A stretch of DNA of 64,000 nt, taken from NCBI GenBank assembly GCA_964404745.1, contig CAYOLG010000018.1:22525-86524 (forward strand). The letters are read 5' to 3'. Positions 26,410-35,311 of this stretch are shown one piece after another. The DNA comes from Pelagisphaera sp964404745 (GTDB lineage: Bacteria > Verrucomicrobiota > Verrucomicrobiia > Opitutales > Opitutaceae). Each line of letters opens with the position of its first letter. Within the stretch, counting starts at the first letter, position 1. The translations under genes were made by a program, and so were the position numbers. The notes below the pieces were generated by a model. That model worked only from the letters and a program-made list of their open reading frames with translations, had not been told where the DNA came from and made no database searches.

Positions 26410-27491
26410 GGCAATTGTATAGTCTTTCCAGTTCTGAAACTTTCGTCCGCAGCCAAAACAATACGGCTAGCGTGACAAGCGGCCTCCAAAAGCTCGCTTA
26501 CATCAAGATCATCATTGAGGGCTTGGAGAAAGAACTCCTGCTCTCGCTGAAACAAGGCATCATGCCCCGGCTCGGTCTCCATCGATAGAAATTCATCCTC
26601 CTTCACAAACGAGCCATCGCTATCGAGCTCGCCGTGATGGACCTGGAGCTGCTGAGTGACGGCGTGGGACGCGATATCAGCGCTTCGCCCTGGGCCCGCC
26701 GCTTCTTTAGCCACGATGGATAAGCTGCCTTTGGGACCGACAACGTCTTTTACGAAAAACGCGTTCTCGCTCATCATGGGTCCCCAGCCAGCTTCGTACC
26801 AGCCCACGGAACCATCATCAAAGGTTACTTGGAGCTGGCCGTAATTGATTTTACCCTCCGGGAGGTCATCCGTTAATCGAGCTCCAATCCCTGATACCCG
26901 CACAGGCTTGGCTCCCGTCATTTGGCACATAACATCCACATAGTGTACGCCGCAATCAACGATTGGCGATATCGAGGAGAGCAATTGCCGATGTGTCTGC
27001 CATTGGGCGCCTGAAGACTGCTGGTTTAAGTTCATGCGCATGACCAAAGGCTTGCCCAGTTGTCGGGCCTTTTCCACAAAAGTAACCCAACTCGGATGAT
27101 GCCGCAGCACATAGCCAACAACCAGTTTGCGATTGGCAGACTTTGCTAGCTCAACTAGTTCCTCCGCTTCCTCGACAGTCTCGGCGATCGGTTTTTCTAG
27201 GAATACATGGCAACCCGCCTTGAGAGCCGCCTTTGTATAATCATAGTGCGTATCCGGATAGGTTGAAATGCAAACCGCATCCGGTTTCGTCGCTTCAAGG
27301 GCCACATAGTAATCGTCGAATTCCGGATAAGCCTCCTCCAATTCCTCCATTACCGCTTTACGTGATTCCGGGCTGCGCGTGCAAATACCGGCTATTTCGA
27401 ATCCGTCTAACCTATGATAAGCAAGTATGTGGGATCGGCCTGTATTTCCGGCTCCCACGCAAAGGACTCTGTGACTTCTATTTGATGCCAT
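26406..27491 (-). CDS. Gfo/Idh/MocA-family NAD(P) oxidoreductase (cytoplasmic)
   Basis: A 361-residue dehydrogenase. The Rossmann motif VGAGNTGRSH (residues about 12-21) and the conserved FLEKPIAE with the catalytic Lys identify the family; the C-terminal alpha/beta substrate domain contains DCGVHYVDVM with the catalytic His. No signal peptide is seen. Family members oxidise or reduce sugar hydroxyls, often at C3. It sits between the exported paralogue at 27523 and the DUF1080 gene, and overlaps the latter by 4 bases. Confidence 0.9.
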   Translation of the reverse strand: MASNRSHRVLCVGAGNTGRSHILAYHRLDGFEIAGICTRSPESRKAVMEELEEAYPEFDDYYVALEATKPDAVCISTYPDTHYDYTKAALKAGCHVFLEKPIAETVEEAEELVELAKSANRKLVVGYVLRHHPSWVTFVEKARQLGKPLVMRMNLNQQSSGAQWQTHRQLLSSISPIVDCGVHYVDVMCQMTGAKPVRVSGIGARLTDDLPEGKINYGQLQVTFDDGSVGWYEAGWGPMMSENAFFVKDVVGPKGSLSIVAKEAAGPGRSADIASHAVTQQLQVHHGELDSDGSFVKEDEFLSMETEPGHDALFQREQEFFLQALNDDLDVSELLEAACHASRIVLAADESFRTGKTIQLP

Positions 27492-27522
27492 CGATTCTAT
27501 TCTGGCTTTGGCCGATCTTTAA

Positions 27523-28830
27523 CTAGAACGAACGGTATTTCCGACTTAAATACTGGTTAGCCTCGGAAAGATTGGTGATCTTCATACTCTTTGGATTCCA
27601 ATTGAGCTTCCGCCCTGGATATCGACCGGCGACAACACCCAACTGCAGGGCTTCGCAGAGCGGTCCCCCGAATGAAAAAGGCGATCCCGGCTGGCCCTTG
27701 CCTAGGCAAGCATCCACCCATTGGCCATGATGGTCTATGGGATCGAGCTCTGGTCTAGGTACGCTGCGGATAAGTTCCCTAGGGAAGGTCTGAGGACCGC
27801 TCATGTGCGGCATCATCAAGGTTCCTTTTTCCCCTATCATTACGCAGCCTTGGCTCGGCAGTTTAATCGCTCCATCTTCGTTGAAGCCTTCGATTCTACT
27901 GGGCGGGGCGCTATCGCCATCATACCAGACCCATTTCAGCGACCGCGTAGTGTAGCGCGTCGACGGGAAAAGGTATTCAGCCTTAACGCTCAAGGGGTGG
28001 CCAAAACCGTTCGGCGGTCGACACTCGCTAAGGACCCATTTGGGAGCTCCCAGCTCTAGAGCCCGGTAAGGCGTATCGAAAATATGCACACCCATATCGC
28101 CGAGAGTGCCCGTACCAAAATCCAGCAATCGTCGCCACTGCCCCGGATGAAAGACATCTTCCCGATACAGGCGTTCATCCGCAACCCCCAGCCAAAGCCC
28201 CCAATCGAGCGAAGCGGGAGCACGACTCGAGCTCGCTAGAATCGCCTCATCCCGCCCCCACTTCTTATTTGACCAAACATGAACCTCGCTCACTTTGCCA
28301 ATGAGTCCGCTGCGTACATACTCAACGGTCATTCGCTGGGCAATCGTCGCGCTAACCTGTATCCCTAATTGGGTTACCAGATCTTTTTTTTCGGCCAGCA
28401 ACCGCAACTCCCGATTTTCGACAACATTGTGAGCCAAGGGTTTCTCGCAATAAACGTGCTTGCCGGCTTCCATAGCCAGCGTCGAGATCGGAGCATGCAT
28501 GTGGTCCGGCGTGCAAACGAGAACCGCATCGATGCGATCGGCCATGGCATCCATCATTTTCCGGTAGTCGGAAAATGTGGCGGCTCCGGGGACTTCCGCT
28601 TTCGCTTCAGCTAGGTAAGCGCTATCGACATCGCAAAGAGCTACGATGTCCATGTTCGGCAAGCGCATCAAGGCGCTGCGGTTTCCCTTTCCCCGATTGC
28701 CTACGCCGATTTGCGCTATCTGCAACCTTCCATTGGGAGAGGACGCTAGGGCCCGACCGGGTAGTATGGAAAAGGCGGCTACGGTGCCTAATCCTGCCAG
28801 GAAGTTTCTCCGATTAATCGATGTATTCAT
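27523..28830 (-). CDS. Exported Gfo/Idh/MocA-family oxidoreductase (Tat signal)
   Basis: A 435-residue dehydrogenase with a Tat signal (NRRNFLAGLGTVAAF), meaning it is exported folded with its NAD(P) cofactor. The dinucleotide motif is IGVGNRGKGN, the catalytic-Lys motif is YCEKPLAHN, and DMGVHIFDTPY holds the catalytic His. The C-terminal HHGQWVDACLGKG region is typical of the long secreted Gfo/Idh group abundant in Verrucomicrobiota and Planctomycetota. Together with DUF1080 it suggests glycoside oxidation in the periplasm. Confidence 0.9.
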   Translation of the reverse strand: MNTSINRRNFLAGLGTVAAFSILPGRALASSPNGRLQIAQIGVGNRGKGNRSALMRLPNMDIVALCDVDSAYLAEAKAEVPGAATFSDYRKMMDAMADRIDAVLVCTPDHMHAPISTLAMEAGKHVYCEKPLAHNVVENRELRLLAEKKDLVTQLGIQVSATIAQRMTVEYVRSGLIGKVSEVHVWSNKKWGRDEAILASSSRAPASLDWGLWLGVADERLYREDVFHPGQWRRLLDFGTGTLGDMGVHIFDTPYRALELGAPKWVLSECRPPNGFGHPLSVKAEYLFPSTRYTTRSLKWVWYDGDSAPPSRIEGFNEDGAIKLPSQGCVMIGEKGTLMMPHMSGPQTFPRELIRSVPRPELDPIDHHGQWVDACLGKGQPGSPFSFGGPLCEALQLGVVAGRYPGRKLNWNPKSMKITNLSEANQYLSRKYRSF

Positions 28831-28921
28831 TTTTCTAAAATTTCAATGCCGCTTACCTGAATCACGATCTCTTTGACTAAGATAGCGGCCGATCTCCGAG
28901 CGGCCGTTTCCAAATTCGACT

Positions 28922-30133
28922 TCAAGCATCGCTCTTAGCGGAATCCGGTTCCTTGAAGAAAATGGCGAAAACCACGATGACCACCGCGGCCATAGCGGCG
29001 GGAATCATCCAGACCTTTTCCCAATCGTGCACAATATCGCCATTAGGAAGCGTCGTTTCGTACAATTTCACACAGTATCCAGAAATCCAAGTTCCGATAA
29101 GCAAGCCCAATCCGTAAGTGATGAGAGCGATGAATCCCTGAGCGCTGGCTTGAATCTTCTTTGGGGCTACATTGTCAACGTGGATGTGTCCCGTAACAAA
29201 GAAGAAGTCGTAGCAGATACCATGGAGGATGATTCCGGCATAGAGCATGCCTATCAAGGTGTCCGCATCGCCTTTAGCGAAGAGAACATAACGAAGAGCC
29301 CAGGCTATCATCCCGAAAAGCAACATCTTCTTTACTCCCAATCGCACCAAGCAGAATGGCATGATCACCATGAAAAGGATCTCCGACATTTGGCCGAAGG
29401 TCATGCTTCTCACAGGATTGGGCATTCCCACTTCGTTCAGGAACAGATTCGTGAAGTTATAGTAGAATGCCAATGGAATGCAGATCAAAAGGGAGCCGAG
29501 AACGAATATCGCGAATGAGCGATCCTTCATCAGGCTCAGAGCATCCAGATTCAGGATATCGCGAAGAGTGGCCTTCTCTCCCGCTGATTTCGGCGGAGTC
29601 TTGGGCAGGAAAAAGGCGTAAACACCCAACAATCCAGAAGCCGCCGCTGCGATCTTCATGGGTACGGAAGTGTCTTCAATGCCGAACATGCCGACGAAAA
29701 AGCCAGCGGCGATCCAGCCGATGGTGCCCAGCACGCGGATGCCCGGAAACTGCTTAGCGGTATCCTCCATTTGAGAAAACGAAATGGAGTTAACGAGAGC
29801 CAGGGTAGGATTGTAGCATAGGGCGTATGCGAACAGCATCCAAAACAGCCCAGAGGCATCGGTGACCGAAGCGCTCAAATAAAGAATCGCTCCACCCAAC
29901 AAGTGGCATACCCCTAGTACTCGTTCGGAATTGAAAAAGCGATCAGCTACCATTCCGACGAAGAACGGGGCGATCAAGGCACCCCAGGGCATTGTGCTGT
30001 AAGCCGCCCCTATCTGAACGCCATCGAAAGCCCTACCATTGAGGTACGTTCCTAGGGTTACAAACCAAGCTCCCCAGATGAAGAACTGGAGAAACATCAT
30101 TGCCGAAAGCTGTATTCGAATGGAGGTAGACAT
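28922..30133 (-). CDS. MFS transporter, nucleoside:H+ symporter (NupG)-like
   Basis: A 403-residue twelve-helix permease. The N-terminus (RIQLSAMMFLQFFIWGAWFV) and the FFVGMVADRFF and RVLGTIGWIAAGF loops are characteristic of the NHS/NupG-like branch. In Verrucomicrobiota this branch often accompanies sugar-catabolic genes, and here it leads a cluster with two Gfo/Idh genes and DUF1080 on one strand, so it may import a (keto)sugar, not a nucleoside. A 6-bp hairpin CGGCCG/CGGCCG at about 28886-28906 lies downstream of its stop. Confidence 0.85.
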   Translation of the reverse strand: MSTSIRIQLSAMMFLQFFIWGAWFVTLGTYLNGRAFDGVQIGAAYSTMPWGALIAPFFVGMVADRFFNSERVLGVCHLLGGAILYLSASVTDASGLFWMLFAYALCYNPTLALVNSISFSQMEDTAKQFPGIRVLGTIGWIAAGFFVGMFGIEDTSVPMKIAAAASGLLGVYAFFLPKTPPKSAGEKATLRDILNLDALSLMKDRSFAIFVLGSLLICIPLAFYYNFTNLFLNEVGMPNPVRSMTFGQMSEILFMVIMPFCLVRLGVKKMLLFGMIAWALRYVLFAKGDADTLIGMLYAGIILHGICYDFFFVTGHIHVDNVAPKKIQASAQGFIALITYGLGLLIGTWISGYCVKLYETTLPNGDIVHDWEKVWMIPAAMAAVVIVVFAIFFKEPDSAKSDA

Positions 30134-30377
30134 AATTTAAGCGTTAGGGGATCAACGGGAAAGCCGAGATCATGCAGGTTTTTCAGACGCTGTCTAGATC
30201 GTATCTAGGGACGCAAGAGATAGCGTGCCATAGCCCGCTAACTATCAAATTCAGCAAAGACGAAGCATCCCTCTTTGTTCCACAAATTACTTTGCAAAAA
30301 GACCGACTTCAGGTAGCAACGAGCTTTAGCTCACGTCAATTCGAGCTTCCATTACAAACGCAGGTTGGAGCCCAAGC

Positions 30378-31694
30378 CTAAGCCAAGGCTTTTTCCAGGG
30401 CTTGGTCGATGTCAGCAAGGATATCATCGATGTGCTCGATACCGACCGACAAACGGACGAGCTCGGGCGTAATGCCCCCAGCCTGCTGAGCCTCCGCGGA
30501 AAGCTGACTATGCGTAGTGGTCGCCGGATGGATAGCCAAGCTCTTGGCATCACCCACATTGGCCAAATGACTGAAGAGCTCGAGTGAATCGATAAACCTG
30601 GAACCGGCTTCGGCGCCACCCTTAATCCCGAAAATCACCATGGCTCCGCCCTTTCCATCGAGATACTTGTCAGCCAAAGCGCCGCTCTTCTCGTCGTTGA
30701 GACCCGGATACCGGACCCATTCTACACCGGCTTTACCGTCGAGGTGCTCAGCAACAGCCTTGGCATTCGAGCAATGGCGTTCCATACGCAGCGGCAAGGT
30801 TTCAATACCTTGCAAAAAGATCCAAGCGTTGTCCGGAGCCAGACAGGCCCCCAAGTTCCGCAAAGGCACCGTCCGCATTCTCAAAATAAAGGCTAGTGGA
30901 GCTAGCGGCTCCGGCAGATCGTGCCCCCATCGGAGACCATGATAGGAAGCGTCTGGCTCATCATAGAGCGGAAATTTTCCGTTGGCCCAGTTAAACTTGC
31001 CGGAATCAACGACCACGCCCCCAATTCCCGTGCCGTGCCCTCCGAACCATTTAGTCAAAGAATGGACTACGATGTCGGCACCAAACTCTATTGGACGCGT
31101 CAAGTAGGGCGTGGAGAAGGTGGAATCGACGATGAGCGGCAAGCCATTGTCGTGAGCGATCGTGGCGATCGCTTCCAGATCGGCAATTTCGACACCGGGG
31201 TTGCTCACTGTCTCGCAAAAAAACGCTTTGGTGTTCTCGTCGATCGCCGCGGCGAAATTGGCGGGGTCGTTGGGGTCGACAAACTTAACATTGATTCCCA
31301 AATCGGGGAGGATGTCATTGAACTGCGTGTAAGTGCCACCGTAGAGATTGTTGGCCGAAACGATGTTGTCGCCGGCCTTGGCCAAGTTAATAATAGAGTA
31401 AAATATGGCGCTGGTTCCGGAAGACAGGGCTAGGGCGGCTGCTCCGCCCTCCAACTGGGCCACCCGTTGCTCGAGAACATCCTGGGTCGGATTCATGATC
31501 CGCGAGTAGATGTTCCCCAATTCCCTCAAGGCGAAGAGATTGGCCGCGTGCTCAGTGTCGTTGAAAACATAAGAGGAAGTGCGGTAGACGGGGACCGCTC
31601 GGGAATTGGTAGTCGGATCCGGCGCTTGACCGGCATGGAGGCATTTCGTTTCGAGTTTCATATGGGAGGGAGTGGTTAGAGATTGGCTGGACAT
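30378..31694 (-). CDS. metY: O-acetylhomoserine sulfhydrylase
   Basis: A 438-residue PLP enzyme of the Cys/Met metabolism family that makes homocysteine from O-acetylhomoserine and sulfide. Diagnostic features are the N-terminal TKCLHAGQ, PVYRTSSYVF, the PLP-binding Lys in HSLTKWFGGHG and the C-terminal LVRLSVGIEH. The start is uncertain: ATG 31694 is chosen, ATG 31661 is possible, and codons further upstream look non-coding. It stands alone; cysK at 40179 is another sulfide-assimilating enzyme of the window. Confidence 0.93.
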   Translation of the reverse strand: MSSQSLTTPSHMKLETKCLHAGQAPDPTTNSRAVPVYRTSSYVFNDTEHAANLFALRELGNIYSRIMNPTQDVLEQRVAQLEGGAAALALSSGTSAIFYSIINLAKAGDNIVSANNLYGGTYTQFNDILPDLGINVKFVDPNDPANFAAAIDENTKAFFCETVSNPGVEIADLEAIATIAHDNGLPLIVDSTFSTPYLTRPIEFGADIVVHSLTKWFGGHGTGIGGVVVDSGKFNWANGKFPLYDEPDASYHGLRWGHDLPEPLAPLAFILRMRTVPLRNLGACLAPDNAWIFLQGIETLPLRMERHCSNAKAVAEHLDGKAGVEWVRYPGLNDEKSGALADKYLDGKGGAMVIFGIKGGAEAGSRFIDSLELFSHLANVGDAKSLAIHPATTTHSQLSAEAQQAGGITPELVRLSVGIEHIDDILADIDQALEKALA

Positions 31695-31737
31695 AGCCCA
31701 AGCGAAAATTGTAAAGAACAGTCTTAAAGGCTGCTTA

Positions 31738-31760
31738 GCAGTTTTCCAGCGGAAAACTGC
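31738..31760. promoter_or_regulatory. Perfect 10-bp hairpin in the metY leader
   Basis: GCAGTTTTCC-agc-GGAAAACTGC (plus strand) is a perfect inverted repeat 44 bases upstream of the metY start. It could be a transcript leader structure, an operator, or the end of the upstream methyltransferase transcript. No U-tract follows and I do not see a known SAM-riboswitch core in the leader. Confidence 0.4.
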
Positions 31761-31863
31761 CGAGCCCCACATTCATAAAAACATTGACCAAATAAAGCGG
31801 GCTGAAGCCAGGCGACTTTCCAGCCTCTGATGGAACCGATGCGCCCATCCATGTACATCGCCC

Positions 31864-33015
31864 TCATCTCAGATTTCGAGAGCCGTCATAGAGCTCAAAT
31901 TCAAAGAGCCTGCATTCGATAGGCCCGTTGTAAAATTCGACCTTTCGTGAGGCTTTAAGACCGATCCGCTTTCCCAGTGACCGATTGCCCGTGAAAACAT
32001 AACCCCAGTATCCCGGACACTGCTTCTTAAAAAAGTCCCCTATGGCTTGATAAACGGGAAGAAGCTTTCGTTCCTCCCCCATCCGGTCGCCGTATTCCGG
32101 ATTCAAGATAACGACACCCTGAGGCTCGGGCATCTCGGTTTCCCGAAAATCGCAGACGCCGAACCGAATCAAATTCGCCACACCGGCGAGTTCGGCGTTT
32201 CGTCGAGCGGCTTCGATCGCTTCGGGATCCCGATCTGTAGCAATTATCGTAGCCGAATCGACTGCATCACTATCAACGTCCAACTCTTTCTTGATCGCCT
32301 CGAATTCCTCAGATTGATAGCCTTCCAAGTGCATGAATCCGAAATTATCCCGAAATCGCCCTGCAGGTCTTCCCAAGGCCCATAGAGCCGCTTCGATGGC
32401 CAAGGTGCCGCTGCCGCACATAGGATTGACCAGCGGGATACCCGGACGCCAGCGGGTAGCCTTCAAAACCGAAGCCGCAAGGTTTTCCCTCATGGGCGCC
32501 TTGCCGGGACTGACGCGATAGCCGCGATTGCTCAGCGGCACTCCTGAAGTATCCAAATATATATTAACTTCCTCGTCTCTCCAATATAGAAAAAGCTTGG
32601 CTTTATCGGAATCGTTCCCGGTGTCTGGGCGGGTCCCTTTCTTTTCTCTGATTCGGTCGACCAAGGCGTCTTTCAAACGCAATCCCGCAAATTTCGTATT
32701 CCGAATGGTATCGTTTCTTACCGAGGAACCAATGGAGACATAGCCATCAGCCGGAATGTAGGATTCCCAGGGAATTTCGACCGCTCGGTTGTACAGCTGC
32801 TGACCATCTGCTGCCTTAAAATCCGCGATTTTCCAGAGCACTCTGAGTCCTGTTCGCAACTGCAGGTTAAGACGCATGCAATCAGCAGCCGATCCGCTCG
32901 TAAAAACCCCAGCCGTGGCTTCTCGAACGACTGGATAACCCAAACTCTCAAGCTCCTGCCTCAGATAGACGGCGCAAGCTTTCGGGCAAGTGACTAGTAT
33001 GTCGCTAACGGCCAA
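31864..33015 (-). CDS. THUMP-domain class I RNA methyltransferase (RlmL-type)
   Basis: About 383 residues: an N-terminal THUMP/ferredoxin-like half (DILVTCPKACAVYLRQELE; VGSSVRN-like IGSSVRND) and a C-terminal Rossmann methyltransferase with NPMCGSGTLAIEA as SAM motif I region and VVILNPEYGDR as the catalytic NPPY-type motif. Family members methylate N2 of guanine in 23S rRNA (RlmL, RlmK-less) or tRNA. The frame is open upstream to 33201 but would overlap the NIPSNAP gene by 112 bases; a TTG at 33015 begins the conserved part and is preferred. Confidence 0.85.
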   Translation of the reverse strand: MAVSDILVTCPKACAVYLRQELESLGYPVVREATAGVFTSGSAADCMRLNLQLRTGLRVLWKIADFKAADGQQLYNRAVEIPWESYIPADGYVSIGSSVRNDTIRNTKFAGLRLKDALVDRIREKKGTRPDTGNDSDKAKLFLYWRDEEVNIYLDTSGVPLSNRGYRVSPGKAPMRENLAASVLKATRWRPGIPLVNPMCGSGTLAIEAALWALGRPAGRFRDNFGFMHLEGYQSEEFEAIKKELDVDSDAVDSATIIATDRDPEAIEAARRNAELAGVANLIRFGVCDFRETEMPEPQGVVILNPEYGDRMGEERKLLPVYQAIGDFFKKQCPGYWGYVFTGNRSLGKRIGLKASRKVEFYNGPIECRLFEFELYDGSRNLR

Positions 33016-33089
33016 GGGATTCCGCCAAGGTGCGGCACGCGTTAATAGAATGCAGTTTTGAAATAGCTTTTTGCCCGAGAATCGGTAGA

Positions 33090-33854
33090 TCAGCGCATGG
33101 CCGAAAAGTCCACGGATCTTAGCATCTGAGACTGAACGCCATTCTTGATCAGAAGCCCGCCATTCGCGCGCTCTTTGGATCTTGCGGCAGCCGCTTTCCA
33201 TTCAGGATCCGCTCGAAAGCCAGCCCAAGCCTTCTCATGGGCCTTGGCATCTTTGTAGGCTAAGAGATAGACTAAGGTGTTTCCGTGACCTTCCTGATCC
33301 GGCATAGGATGCCAGTAGGCTACATTGGTCATTCCGTGCTTTTCGAAAATCCGAATGGTGTCGTTGGCAAATCGGTAGTCTAGATGAGAGAGTTTTCCTT
33401 CTGCAGCCGTGTAGGTTCGCAATTCGAATAACCGAGGTTTCTTCGATTTCTTGATTCGCAACTCGGGCGAGTAATCCGTGAGGGAGAGGAACGAGCTCTC
33501 AACTTTCGCTACGAGCTTTCCGTTCACCTTCGAAGCTTCGAATGCCGCCTTCCAATCCGGATCTGAACCGAAACCTTTCCAGGACGCTTTTCTCGCCTCT
33601 CGGCTCGGGTAGGATAGGAAGTAAACGAGGATGTTGTCCGGGTTCTCTTCTGGCACAAAATAACCGACGTTTTCCATTCCATGTTTTTCGAACAGAGCCA
33701 CCGTGTGATCACGGAACCGAGTTAATAGATCCTCCAGCTTGCCCTCATTGGCGTAATAGGTCCGCATTTCGAAAACGGGGCCATCTTCGGCAACAAGCGA
33801 TGCTAGCGCTAATAAAAGAGTAAACGGTAGTGTTAAGGTACGAGCTAATTTCAT
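33090..33854 (-). CDS. Exported tandem NIPSNAP-domain protein
   Basis: A 254-residue protein with a signal peptide (TLPFTLLLALASLVA) and two NIPSNAP/EthD-like ferredoxin domains: FEMRTYYANEGKLEDLLTRF and FELRTYTAAEGKLSHLDYRF, each followed by a FEKHGM-x-N motif and a Y(F/L)L(S/A)Y segment. Duplicated NIPSNAP proteins with export signals are common in Verrucomicrobiota; their biochemical role is unknown. It is 74 bp upstream of the RNA methyltransferase start. Confidence 0.88.
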   Translation of the reverse strand: MKLARTLTLPFTLLLALASLVAEDGPVFEMRTYYANEGKLEDLLTRFRDHTVALFEKHGMENVGYFVPEENPDNILVYFLSYPSREARKASWKGFGSDPDWKAAFEASKVNGKLVAKVESSFLSLTDYSPELRIKKSKKPRLFELRTYTAAEGKLSHLDYRFANDTIRIFEKHGMTNVAYWHPMPDQEGHGNTLVYLLAYKDAKAHEKAWAGFRADPEWKAAAARSKERANGGLLIKNGVQSQMLRSVDFSAMR

Positions 33855-33949
33855 AGAGAATAGTTCCCGATCGGGAGTAGGGATTGGAAAAGTCTATACG
33901 AACTAGAGAATGAATAATTATTCGGCTTCACCAAGCCATAAATGCTCTG

Positions 33950-35212
33950 CTAACGCAAATAGGGAACGGTGACCGGACCTTCCGGCAGTACGGCAATTGG
34001 AGCGTCCTTCCCAATTCGATCCAACTCGTTTCTCAAGGCCTCGTTTATTGAATCGACGGGCTTCAAATGGGCTCGGCGCAGTGCGTGCGAATCTATCGAA
34101 GACTGAATCTCCACTCGGGCCTTCTGGCCTATCATCGCCTGCAACTGAACTTGCCACTGATCGAATACCGAAAACCCAGGCTCATGGATCGCTTCCAGCA
34201 AAGCTTCGGGCGTATCGTAATCGAAGAGCAGTTTTCGATAGTTGCCATGTTCGGGGAATCCGTCACGGCATTCGGAAGCTACTAGAATGAGTCCCCCTTT
34301 CTCCACGATTTGAGCTGCTGCAGACATGCCCTTAACGGTCTGGTAGAGATTTTGGTCCAACGGAAAGCCATTGTTGCTAGTCACCACGATTGGAAACGGA
34401 GCCTCGCAACCTACCATAGCGCTTTCCTTGACGTAAGCGCAGCCCGACTCGTGAGCCTCAATTGGATGGCCACAAAAGAAACGGGTAATCTCTCGATCTC
34501 GGTTCAGCGTTACGTTGATCAAAAAATCTGCTTCCCGAAGTTTTCCCCCCGCCCGAACGTGCTCTTGAGTAGGATTGTTATGCAAATTGCCCCAAGTACT
34601 CAAGGGATCGCCAATCACTCCCGCGCTATGATATTGCATGATAGCATCGATCCCTGCCACCCCAGGAAAGGCGGCCTTGTAGCCTCCCGAGAATCCCGCC
34701 ATGAAATGCGGCTCGATAAATCCCAGCAAAATGCGGCGATCCGCTTCCACGTAATCACGATTCATAAGTACAGGATACCCAAATTCGGAATCCCCAACAT
34801 GAACTAGCCTTGATGGATCATGAGCGTCGTGATTCACAACGCGGTAGTTTTCCAAGATCTCGCAGCCCACCATTCGCTCGAGTTCTTTTCGAGTATTTCC
34901 CCGGTGCGAGCCCGTGCCATTGATGATGACGATGTTTTCGCTGGGAACGAAAGAGAGGTACTCAAAAAGCCATGGCAAAACACGATCGCTCGGAAACGGG
35001 CGAGTAGCGTCAGGAATACATACCGCTACTTGATCGCCACGCTGAATGATATCCGCCAAGGAAGCAGAACCTGTTGGCCACGAACAAGCTGACAGGAAAC
35101 TCGAACGTTCATCTGGTAGACCTTCAACGAACAGCGGCTCGACAATCGTCGCATTTACGTTCTCGAGCTCCAGCACAATGTGGCTCTCTCCGTAAGGTAT
35201 GTGAATAGACAT
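33950..35212 (-). CDS. LarA-like nickel-pincer racemase/epimerase (DUF2088)
   Basis: A 420-residue LarA-superfamily protein. Conserved landmarks: PDATRP, NGTGSHRGNT (His), VNHDAHDP, and EPHFMAGFSGGYKAAFPG, which contains the equivalent of LarA His174 and the Lys184 that holds the nickel-pincer nucleotide. Superfamily members racemise lactate or epimerise other 2-hydroxy acids. The cofactor genes larB, larC and larE are not in the window, so the cofactor must come from elsewhere in the genome. Substrate not assignable. Confidence 0.88.
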   Translation of the reverse strand: MSIHIPYGESHIVLELENVNATIVEPLFVEGLPDERSSFLSACSWPTGSASLADIIQRGDQVAVCIPDATRPFPSDRVLPWLFEYLSFVPSENIVIINGTGSHRGNTRKELERMVGCEILENYRVVNHDAHDPSRLVHVGDSEFGYPVLMNRDYVEADRRILLGFIEPHFMAGFSGGYKAAFPGVAGIDAIMQYHSAGVIGDPLSTWGNLHNNPTQEHVRAGGKLREADFLINVTLNRDREITRFFCGHPIEAHESGCAYVKESAMVGCEAPFPIVVTSNNGFPLDQNLYQTVKGMSAAAQIVEKGGLILVASECRDGFPEHGNYRKLLFDYDTPEALLEAIHEPGFSVFDQWQVQLQAMIGQKARVEIQSSIDSHALRRAHLKPVDSINEALRNELDRIGKDAPIAVLPEGPVTVPYLR

Positions 35213-35249
35213 ACCTCAAAGATCTACCGATGCGATCACCTTCTGGAAA

Positions 35250-35278
35250 TAAAAAAGCCTGCCCTAAATGGGCAGGCT
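35250..35278 (-). terminator. Rho-independent terminator of the cytochrome b562-like gene
   Basis: On the minus strand a 9-bp perfect stem AGCCTGCCC/GGGCAGGCT with a 5-base loop is followed by TTTTT. It lies about 34 bases after the stop codon of the b562-like gene and just ahead of the LarA-like gene, separating the two transcripts. Confidence 0.88.
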
Positions 35279-35311
35279 GAAAGTATTTAGAAACCAGTAA
35301 ACAACCGCGGC

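Noticed and set aside
30172..30381. Small plus-strand frame between the MFS gene and metY
   Set aside because: No start context, no recognisable features, and it overlaps the metY stop; more likely noncoding.
31695..31863. SAM riboswitch upstream of metY
   Set aside because: I looked for the conserved cores of the common SAM classes and did not find them; only a simple hairpin is present.
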